DNA of 37,112 nt from Patescibacteria group bacterium. GTDB taxonomy: Bacteria > Patescibacteriota > Microgenomatia > JAADGY01. A program made the translations under genes and the position numbers. The notes under the pieces were generated by a model, which was given only the letters and a program-made list of their open reading frames with translations, did no database searches and was not told the DNA's origin. Shown here one piece after another: positions 1-7,627 of the stretch (positions within the stretch are counted from its first letter, which is position 1; every line of letters starts with the position of its first letter). The stretch spans positions 1 to 37,112 of the forward strand of contig JAJRVN010000035.1 in the NCBI GenBank assembly GCA_024277325.1, given 5' to 3'.

Positions 1-1
1 G

Positions 2-907
2 CTCGAGCAGATTAAATACACCGTTAACCAAAACCGCCGAATCGGACTGGGGGTTATGGGCTGGGCCGACCTGCTTTATTTGCTGGGAATCGGTTATGAC
101 CAGCCGGCAGCTTTGCGCTTAGCCAAGCGGTTGTCCAAGTTTATTCATGACGTTGCCTGGCAGGAGTCGGAAGAGTTAGCCAAAGAAAAAGCTCCTTTTC
201 CCCGATTTGCCAAGTCAAGCTTTGGCCGGCAAGGCCGCAAGCCGGTTCGCAACTTGGCCATCACCACGATAGCTCCGACCGGATCCATCTCCATGGTGGC
301 CGGAGTTTCTTCAGGTATCGAGCCGGTTTATGGTTTATCTTATGTCAAAAACGTGGTTAGCGATCAGGGTTTAACCTACACCAACTCAATACTTCTGACC
401 AAGTTAAAAGAAGAGAACTTGGATAAGCCGGAAATTTTAAGCCAAATAATTAAAACCGGCAGTCTGCAAGACATCAAGCAACTGCCTCAAACCATAAAAA
501 CCGTCTTCAAAGTGGCCCATGACATCAGCTGGCAAAACCATATCTTAATGCAGGCGGCCTGGCAAAAATGGATAGATAACGCCGTATCCAAGACCATAAA
601 CTTGCCCCATCAAGCTACAATCGAGGATATCAAGGGAGCTTATATTTTGGCCTGGCAAACCGGCTGCAAAGGCATCACGGTCTATCGTGATGGCTCCAAG
701 GACTATCAAGTACTGGAAAAGGGCCGGCAAATCAAAAAAGCCAACACAGCCGGCCAACCCTTGATTCAAAGCCGGATCAAGATAACTCCGTTGGCCAAGC
801 GGTCGGCCAACCAGCTGGCAAAGTGTCCGGTCTGCGGCGGCCGGTTAGCCCAAGAAGAAGGATGTAAGAAATGTTATGCTTGCGGTTGGAGCGCCTGCGA
901 AGGTTAA
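2..907 (+). CDS. nrdJ: Adenosylcobalamin-dependent (class II) ribonucleotide reductase, C-terminal part; 5' end outside window
   Basis: Frame is open from base 2 (LEQIKYTVNQNRRIGLGVMGWADLLYLLG...); TTIAPTGSISMVAGVSSGIEPVYGLSYVKNV motif; C-terminal CPVCGG...CKKCYACGWSAC Cys cluster typical of class II RNR. Confidence 0.9.
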   Translation, partial: LEQIKYTVNQNRRIGLGVMGWADLLYLLGIGYDQPAALRLAKRLSKFIHDVAWQESEELAKEKAPFPRFAKSSFGRQGRKPVRNLAITTIAPTGSISMVAGVSSGIEPVYGLSYVKNVVSDQGLTYTNSILLTKLKEENLDKPEILSQIIKTGSLQDIKQLPQTIKTVFKVAHDISWQNHILMQAAWQKWIDNAVSKTINLPHQATIEDIKGAYILAWQTGCKGITVYRDGSKDYQVLEKGRQIKKANTAGQPLIQSRIKITPLAKRSANQLAKCPVCGGRLAQEEGCKKCYACGWSACEG

Positions 908-959
908 ATAAAGCCTTAATTTATAACTTATTGGCCGTAATCGGTTATAATCTATAACT

Positions 960-1814
960 ATGTCGCCTGAAACTCCACAATATTTACCTGAAATAGTGTC
1001 GCTTTTCAAAGGCAGAGCTTGGGTTTTTCCTGATGTTGGCTTTAACTGGCCGAAAGGGGCTGTCTTACCGCCCGGGCCAAGCTTTTGGCGCTTAAATGAG
1101 GCCGAGGTTTTAAGGCTTTTTAACTTGGCTCTAGATTCCGTAGCCGGCCAACAGTTAGGAAGGTGGAAAGAGAATGACATAAGCATTGTGGCCAACGGCC
1201 CGTTTCAAATACTTACCCGCTCTCGATTAGCCAGAGCCGGCTTGGAAATTAATTTCAAGTGGCCAGACCAGCTAGTTGTAAACAACTACAATTCTCAAGC
1301 TTCCTTTGTGGTCCCGCCAAACCAAGCCATAAGTATGGCCAGGCCTGTTTTTGGCTTGCCGATGGTGAAAAGCCGGTTTATTTTAGACATAAGTCACATA
1401 GGTGTTTTAAACGAAGAAGAACGAAAAATAATAAATATTCAGTCATTAATGCCGCCCATAAAGCCCGGTCAGGTTCCTAAATTAGTTTACAATGTTACCT
1501 GGCAAGAAAAAGGTTTCTTCCAAGACCTACCAAAGTCTGGCTTTAGCTTGTGTTTATCAGAGCCGGTCCAAGTGCCGTCGGATGAGGTTTGGCTTATCAA
1601 ACATAGCGTGCCCTATTTTCCCGACGGATATATTCATGTAAACTCGGCTGTTTTGGATCCAGAATCTGATTGTCCAATAACTTTGGAGATATATAGTTTC
1701 AACGAACAGATACCTGAATCTGTTAGCGTTTATAGGTCCAAATACGAAGAAGTAGATCGCCAAATTGAGCTGCCGGTTTTAACCGTTTCACCTCAAAACC
1801 AACTTGATATTTAA
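960..1814 (+). CDS. Hypothetical protein, possibly two degenerate dUTPase/dCTP-deaminase-like repeats
   Basis: Single long ORF with TATAAT (946-951) upstream; segments LEINFKWPDQLVVNNYNSQASFVVPPNQAISMARPVF and YIHVNSAVLDPESDCPITLEIYSFNE resemble Dcd/Dut-type strands. Confidence 0.6.
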   Translation: MSPETPQYLPEIVSLFKGRAWVFPDVGFNWPKGAVLPPGPSFWRLNEAEVLRLFNLALDSVAGQQLGRWKENDISIVANGPFQILTRSRLARAGLEINFKWPDQLVVNNYNSQASFVVPPNQAISMARPVFGLPMVKSRFILDISHIGVLNEEERKIINIQSLMPPIKPGQVPKLVYNVTWQEKGFFQDLPKSGFSLCLSEPVQVPSDEVWLIKHSVPYFPDGYIHVNSAVLDPESDCPITLEIYSFNEQIPESVSVYRSKYEEVDRQIELPVLTVSPQNQLDI

Positions 1815-1840
1815 GGTTTTGTTATTGCTATAATAAACTT

Positions 1841-2212
1841 ATGTCGCTACCGGAAAGACCGCCAGAAAAATCTCAAGAGAGATTAAGTCAACCAACCTCG
1901 GCTGATTTGGCTGCGACCGAAAAGAAAATTCAAGAGATTGAGACCTGGCTGGAAAAATTGGAGGCCAACATTCCCCAAAACCAAAACCAAAACCAAAACC
2001 AAACCAGAGACAACAACGATGATAATGATCAAAGCGACGATCAAACACAGTCAACTACCCTAACCAAACCAATAATCTTACCTTTAACCAAGACCGAGAT
2101 CGAAACCGGCCTGCACCAGCCGATCTGGTCATCGGCTCATTGGCTGGCCGAGTGGGCCATCAGAATGATCAAAATGTACCATAATCGAGTTATGTATCCA
2201 GCGGTAGTTTAG
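1841..2212 (+). CDS. Hypothetical protein with an (NQ)n low-complexity linker
   Basis: ORF of 123 aa; TATAAT 6 nt before ATG; central NQNQNQNQNQ tract. Confidence 0.6.
   Translation: MSLPERPPEKSQERLSQPTSADLAATEKKIQEIETWLEKLEANIPQNQNQNQNQTRDNNDDNDQSDDQTQSTTLTKPIILPLTKTEIETGLHQPIWSSAHWLAEWAIRMIKMYHNRVMYPAVV
1975..2005 (+). repeat. CCAAAA hexamer microsatellite, about 5 units
   Basis: Direct reading: ccaaaaccaaaaccaaaaccaaaaccaaacc. Confidence 0.9.
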
Positions 2213-2230
2213 TTTATCCAATCAAAGTAA

Positions 2231-2797
2231 GTGGAAAAACTTATGATCTCAACCAAAACCGGCGACAAAGGCAAAAGCCAATGGCAAACCACAAGGTTAA
2301 CCAAGGATTGCCCGAACTTTGATTTGATAGGAGACCTTGATGAGTTGATTTCCTTGTTGGGGGTAGTCAAGTCTTTTTTAGTCCAAGCCGAAGTTGAAGA
2401 TATCAAGCTTAAATTAAGCCGGATACAAAAAGACTTAATGCTTATCTCATCATTACTGGCCTACAAGCAAGTAGTCGAGGTAAAGCAAGTTATTCATGAT
2501 TTGAATAAAAGCTTAGAAACCATAGAAGTCGACCAAGAAGCTATCGAGGCCAACCTGCCCCACCAAACCGTTTTTTTACTGCCGGCCGGGGCCAAGCCGG
2601 CGGTTTTTTGTCAATTGGCCAGGGCCGTTGCCAGGCGGTGCGAACGGCGGGCCGTAGGCTATTTTAAAACCAACCGCCAACCGCCAAAGATAAGATCAAC
2701 GATTTTGCCATACCTGAATCGTTTATCTGATTATCTTTATTTGATCGCCAAGCTAATAAACAACCGTTTGCAAGTCAAAGAGGAGTGGTGGGTATGA
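2231..2797 (+). CDS. Cob(I)alamin adenosyltransferase, PduO/MMAB type
   Basis: STKTGDKG...GDLDELISLLGVV N-terminus; LPAGAKPAVFCQLARAVARRCERRAV...LNRLSDYLYLIAKLIN C-terminal motif. GTG start at 2231 or ATG at 2243. Confidence 0.85.
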   Translation: MEKLMISTKTGDKGKSQWQTTRLTKDCPNFDLIGDLDELISLLGVVKSFLVQAEVEDIKLKLSRIQKDLMLISSLLAYKQVVEVKQVIHDLNKSLETIEVDQEAIEANLPHQTVFLLPAGAKPAVFCQLARAVARRCERRAVGYFKTNRQPPKIRSTILPYLNRLSDYLYLIAKLINNRLQVKEEWWV

Positions 2798-2966
2798 TTA
2801 TAGATAATGGGTGATGAGCAAAAAGTAATAAGTCAAAAGAAACATTAAAAATTGACCTAATTTCTAATTGACCTAACCAACCTAATCAATAACCAAATTC
2901 CAATGAGCAAATAAATTGAAGGAATCAAGTTAGGATTAAGCCTTTGAAGATAAAAGTTTGGGATTT

Positions 2967-3003
2967 TTATTGTCTATCCATCTGACTTAGGTTACAATAA
3001 ATC
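2967..3003 (+). promoter_or_regulatory. Promoter TTGTCT-N17-TACAAT, 5 nt before ATG
   Basis: Direct reading: ttgtct atccatctgacttaggt tacaat aaatc ATG. Confidence 0.6.
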
Positions 3004-5337
3004 ATGTTCCAAGACTTTATCGATACCTTGATTTTAAGAGCAACAACTCTGGCAGTCAGTTTATTTGTTTTGATCTTTTCGTTAGCCGGTCTGGTTTTGG
3101 TTCTGTGGTTGATTTTCTTATGGCTAAAATATCGTAAAAGAGAAGAAAGGTCACTATCAATGGTGACTTTTGAGGTTAAGGTGCCAAAAGACAATGAGAT
3201 TAAAATAGATGCCGCCGACCAGATGTTCGCTTCTTTTTACTCGCTGGCCCACTCAGGTTTGTTGAGCTTTTTAAAACATCCAAGGCATATAACCCTGGAG
3301 ATCGTAGCCACGAAAGAAAATATCGGCTTTTACTTGAGTGTGCCAGAGGAAGACCAGCAACTTATAGAGAAGCAGATATACGGGGCATACCCAGAAGCCC
3401 AGATAGTTACGGTTGAGGACCATAATATCTTCACAAAAGACGGCTATGTGGAGTTCACAGCCTTAAAACTGAAAAAGCCTGAGTTTTGGCCGCTTAAAAC
3501 TTACAAAGAAATGGCCACCGACACAATCGCCCCGCTAACCTCGGCCATGGCTAAAATGGGGGAAGGAGAGGGAGGATTGCTGCAGATTGTTATCACCCCA
3601 GCTTCAGCCAAGTGGCAGAAACGGGGCAAAAGCTGGATAGCCTCAAAAAAGAAAGAAGAGTCAGACCCAAAGCAAGCCAAGTACAACATCGACCCAAAGA
3701 CCTATGAGTTAGTGGAAAATAAATGCTCAAAGCCCGGTTTTGTTACGGATATTAGGCTGGTAGTTGTTTCTCCCCAAAAACAAAGAGCCCAATCGCACTT
3801 AAAGGAAATACTAGCTATTTTTACCCAGTTCAAGTCGGCCTACAATAGCTTAACTACCAAGAACATCTGGCTAAAAAAGATGTTTATGCTTGATGTTATT
3901 TATCGCTACCTGCCATTGCTTGGCTCAAAATTAATCTTGAACACAGAAGAGTTGGCCAGCATTTTTCATTTTCCCAATAAAACCGTCGAGACGCCGTTTA
4001 TCCATTGGCTGATGGCCAAAAGAGCTCCCGCTCCAGCCGAAATACCTTCTTCAGGCTTGTTTTTAGGCTACAATCAGTTTCGTGGCATCAGGCGGCCGAT
4101 TTATATCCAAACACCGGATCGCCAACGGCACATGTATATCATTGGTAAAACCGGGGCCGGTAAATCTCAGTTTTTGCTTGATATGATGCTCCAGGACATT
4201 CGAGACGGTAAAGGTATCTGTTTTATCGACCCCCACGACACCATTGATCTGCTTTTAGAAATGATCCCACCTAATCGGGCCGAGGATGTTATTTACTTTA
4301 ACCCGGCCGACCTTGATCGTCCTTTCGGCTTAAACTTGCTTGAATACAAGACCGAAGACCAGAAGCAGTTTATCGCCTCATCGATTATTAATATGATGTA
4401 TAAATTATTCGATCCCCACAAGACCGGCATCGTTGGTCCTCGTTTTGAACACGCTGTTAGAAATGCCATTTTAACCGTCACGGCTGAGCCGGGGGCTTCA
4501 TTCGTTGAAATTGTCAGAGTTTTAACCGATGACAGCTACTTAAGATATCTATTACCTAAGGTTAAGGATCCGATGGTCAGACGCTACTGGACCGACCAGA
4601 TTGCTAAAACCAGCGAGTTCCATAAGTCTGAGGTTTTAGATTATATTGTTTCCAAATTCGGTCGTTTTGTTACCAACCCGATGATGAGAAATATCATCGG
4701 CCAGTCCAAGAGTTCCTTTGATTTTAGAAAGGCCATGGATGAGGGTAAGATATTATTAATCAATTTGGCCAAGGGCAGAATAGGTGAGGAGAACTCAAGT
4801 TTTTTGGGGCTGGTACTGGTGCCTAGAATTTTGATGGCCGCCATGAGTCGGCAAGACGTTCCCGAAGAGCAAAGACAAGACTTTTATCTTTATGTTGATG
4901 AGTTCCAAAACTTTGCCACACCTGACTTCGCCCAGATATTATCTGAGGCCAGAAAATACCATCTGAGCTTAACCGTCGCCAACCAATTCATCGGCCAGAT
5001 GGATGATGAGGTGAAAAATGCCATATTCGGCAACGTAGGCAGCTTGGTTTCTTTTAGAGTCGGGGTTACCGATGCCAACTACCTCCAACATGAGTTCGCC
5101 CCCACCTTCAACCAGACCGACCTTATCAATATCGAGAAATACAATGCCTATATCAAGACCATAGTCGGCAACCAACCGGTTGACCCTTTCTCTCTGGATT
5201 TAACCAAGGACATGAGCACCCAGGAGAAGATGCGGAATCGGAAAGTGGCTGAGATGATTATCGAACTGTCCCGGCTTAAATATGGCCGGGACCGTTATCA
5301 AATCGAAAGAGAAATAGCTCAAAGAGCCAGGTTATGA
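3004..5337 (+). CDS. Membrane-anchored VirB4/TraG/HerA-like type IV secretion family ATPase
   Basis: N-terminal TM helix; Walker A IIGKTGAGKSQFLLDMM; FIDPHDTIDLLLEMIP; YLYVDEFQNFATPDFAQILSEARKYHLSLTVANQFIGQ. Confidence 0.85.
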   Translation: MFQDFIDTLILRATTLAVSLFVLIFSLAGLVLVLWLIFLWLKYRKREERSLSMVTFEVKVPKDNEIKIDAADQMFASFYSLAHSGLLSFLKHPRHITLEIVATKENIGFYLSVPEEDQQLIEKQIYGAYPEAQIVTVEDHNIFTKDGYVEFTALKLKKPEFWPLKTYKEMATDTIAPLTSAMAKMGEGEGGLLQIVITPASAKWQKRGKSWIASKKKEESDPKQAKYNIDPKTYELVENKCSKPGFVTDIRLVVVSPQKQRAQSHLKEILAIFTQFKSAYNSLTTKNIWLKKMFMLDVIYRYLPLLGSKLILNTEELASIFHFPNKTVETPFIHWLMAKRAPAPAEIPSSGLFLGYNQFRGIRRPIYIQTPDRQRHMYIIGKTGAGKSQFLLDMMLQDIRDGKGICFIDPHDTIDLLLEMIPPNRAEDVIYFNPADLDRPFGLNLLEYKTEDQKQFIASSIINMMYKLFDPHKTGIVGPRFEHAVRNAILTVTAEPGASFVEIVRVLTDDSYLRYLLPKVKDPMVRRYWTDQIAKTSEFHKSEVLDYIVSKFGRFVTNPMMRNIIGQSKSSFDFRKAMDEGKILLINLAKGRIGEENSSFLGLVLVPRILMAAMSRQDVPEEQRQDFYLYVDEFQNFATPDFAQILSEARKYHLSLTVANQFIGQMDDEVKNAIFGNVGSLVSFRVGVTDANYLQHEFAPTFNQTDLINIEKYNAYIKTIVGNQPVDPFSLDLTKDMSTQEKMRNRKVAEMIIELSRLKYGRDRYQIEREIAQRARL

Positions 5338-5657
5338 TGAATTTGGCCAATATCAAAGTTGTTGTCTTGGCGGGATTCTCAATAATTTTGACCTTTGTCA
5401 TAATCAGGCAGATAGGACTGGTTAAATCGGAATATTTAAAATTAAGCTACAACAAGGAATTGGAAGCTAAGATAGTCCAAGCCATAAATGAAAATCGGCA
5501 ACTCCAGCAAGAGCTGGTTAAAGCCCAAAAGCCATCCTATAAAGAACTCCAAGTCAGAAAACAGCTTTTACTTGGTTTCCCCGAAGAAGAGATATTTGTT
5601 TTAGATAAACCACTTTACCAGCCGCCGCCATTGAAACAGGTTAGGATTATAGATTAA
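5334..5657 (+). CDS. FtsB/DivIC-like (septum formation initiator) small membrane protein
   Basis: Overlaps the upstream stop by 4 nt; one TM helix, coiled coil, then RKQLLLGFPEEEIFVL resembling the DivIC C-terminus. Confidence 0.55.
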   Translation: MMNLANIKVVVLAGFSIILTFVIIRQIGLVKSEYLKLSYNKELEAKIVQAINENRQLQQELVKAQKPSYKELQVRKQLLLGFPEEEIFVLDKPLYQPPPLKQVRIID

Positions 5658-5706
5658 AATGAATAATAATAAACCCGCTTACTTATTTTGACAAGCTCTG
5701 GCTTTG

Positions 5707-5780
5707 TGCGCCTGGCAGGACTTGAACCTGCAACCCCCGACTTATAAGATCGGTGCTCTAACCGCTTGAGCTACAGGCGC
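5707..5780 (-). tRNA. tRNA-Ile(UAU)
   Basis: Reverse complement folds as a 74-nt cloverleaf: GCGCCTG TA GCTC AAGCGGTTA GAGC A CCGAT CTTATAA GTCGG GGGTT GCAGG TTCAAGT CCTGC CAGGCGC A; anticodon TAT; CCA not encoded. Confidence 0.93.
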
Positions 5781-5892
5781 TAAAACTCATTCATATTTTA
5801 TCATTTATAGCTTGTTTAGGGCGGTTTGACTGTTTTGGTCTTGTCGTGTTTATTTTAATCTTAGTCACTAAAATGCCAACTATCTAAAAACC

Positions 5893-7620
5893 TTAATTTT
5901 TCAAATAAACCGCCCGCCAAGGTTTGTAGGCAGAATAGAAGGTTTTTTGATAGATGATCCGGCCGTTTTTTTCAACCGTCCAGTCAAAAGCGGCTTTGGC
6001 ACCCCAAGCGGCCCACTCAATCTGCCGAGTTGTGCCTGGTAGTAGAGAAGGATCGTCTTGGTAGATCGGCGGTGGCGGTGGCGATTGGTCCCAGATACGA
6101 ACCTTGGATAGCTTAACCCTGCGATTGTCCTTAGTGCCGTAAAGCTTAAAGACCAGGTGCATCTTCTTTTTATCAATTTGAGTTTGGATCAAAAGGTATG
6201 AGGCCAGGTCGTTTTTAAACTTAAAATCAGCGTAGGGAGCGTAGACCGTCGCATCAAGACCAACCTGTGATTTTTGTTCATAGTAGCTGACTCGGTAAGA
6301 ATGAGCTCGGCGTTCAATAATCGGCAAGCCGGCGTTTAAAACAGCCCTAAACAAGGTGGTGGAAACTTGGCAAACCCCACCACCATCCCCCAAAATGGTT
6401 TTGCCGTTTTTAATGACGTAAGAAGATTTATAACCGGTCCGGGCCGAGACATCACCTAAATATTTATTGAAAGAAAACACCTCTCCCGGCGCCACCAAAA
6501 CCCCGTTCATCTTGGACGCTGCCAAGGCAATATTATGGACTCGATTGGCGATCGAATGAGCAAACCAAGACTCGCCCTGTCCAACCAGCTCTTTAATACC
6601 GTAATTATTAGAGTCAAGGGTGGTTATGTCAGGCTTGATAACTTGGCCGACAACGTGGATAATGATATCTTCAGCTGGACCCTGGCCATCGGTTGCCCTA
6701 ATAAAAGCTTGTTTGATTTGTTCTTTTAACCTTAAGGTATCAAGTTCAAAGCCGTCTTGCGAAGGCTTGAACAACTTGGCCCGGCCGGCTTCATACTGGA
6801 AAAGGGCATTTTTGGGAGATTGGTTGAAAACTTGCTTTTTGGCTGAGACCATCTCATCAAGAACGTCCTCATCGATTGTTTTATATAAAGAGATGAGGGC
6901 GATTTTTTCTTGGTTGGTGAGGTTGTTTTGTTTTTGGTTGTGTTTAAGGGATATTTGGCTTTTTAACAGTTTGGTGGCCTTGGCCAAGCCGGTCTGAATC
7001 GCTGACTTTGACGGAGTTAAAGATATATATTTTAAAGGGATTGGAATCGGTTTTGGTTGAGGATCGAGAAGATAGGTTTTTATTTTTTTGGCCAAACCGG
7101 CTTCGTCGATAATGTAACCATCCTTGGCCGGTATAAGATGTATATGTTTGACTGGATCATAAGATAGCTTGGCCGGTTGGGGCCGGTGCCAACTACCGCT
7201 GTAGGCGGTTTCAAGCTTGTTAATAATCAAAAGTAGATTAATGTCAAGAACTGGCTTCAGGTTGATGTTGGTGATTAAGCTGCGGTTGTAGATAAGCCAT
7301 CGCTGTCGCCAAGTTTTGGATTGGAAATTTTCAAGGTAAAGGTTAAAAGATTTATCAATCGATTGGTAAAACAAGCCATCGCCGGCCAGAGAAATTGTTT
7401 GTTGGTTGTAATTAAAGGTCAGGTTCTTGGTTGATTTTTTGTCTATAAGCTTGGCCTTTTGGCCGGCCCGGTAAGTGGGCAAAAGGCCAAGGTACACTCC
7501 GTCAAGATAAAACCTGACTGGAGTTATAGTTCCGGAAACAATCAATACGCCGGCAACGGTATAAATAACCATTAAGCCGGTAATGATTCCCAAACAGATA
7601 AACTTTAAACGCCTTGCCAT
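5893..7620 (-). CDS. VanW family protein with N-terminal membrane anchor
   Basis: VLVAPGEVFSFNKYLGDVSARTGYKSSYVIKNGKTILGDGGGVCQVSTTLFRAVLNAGLPIIERRAHSYRVSYY is a clear VanW domain. Confidence 0.9.
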   Translation of the reverse strand: MARRLKFICLGIITGLMVIYTVAGVLIVSGTITPVRFYLDGVYLGLLPTYRAGQKAKLIDKKSTKNLTFNYNQQTISLAGDGLFYQSIDKSFNLYLENFQSKTWRQRWLIYNRSLITNINLKPVLDINLLLIINKLETAYSGSWHRPQPAKLSYDPVKHIHLIPAKDGYIIDEAGLAKKIKTYLLDPQPKPIPIPLKYISLTPSKSAIQTGLAKATKLLKSQISLKHNQKQNNLTNQEKIALISLYKTIDEDVLDEMVSAKKQVFNQSPKNALFQYEAGRAKLFKPSQDGFELDTLRLKEQIKQAFIRATDGQGPAEDIIIHVVGQVIKPDITTLDSNNYGIKELVGQGESWFAHSIANRVHNIALAASKMNGVLVAPGEVFSFNKYLGDVSARTGYKSSYVIKNGKTILGDGGGVCQVSTTLFRAVLNAGLPIIERRAHSYRVSYYEQKSQVGLDATVYAPYADFKFKNDLASYLLIQTQIDKKKMHLVFKLYGTKDNRRVKLSKVRIWDQSPPPPPIYQDDPSLLPGTTRQIEWAAWGAKAAFDWTVEKNGRIIYQKTFYSAYKPWRAVYLKN

Positions 7621-7627
7621 AAGCTTA

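Noticed and set aside
2845-2890. Short repeats of attgacctaa / cctaatc in the gap before 3004
   Set aside because: Only two or three imperfect copies in an AT-rich spacer; not a CRISPR or defined element.
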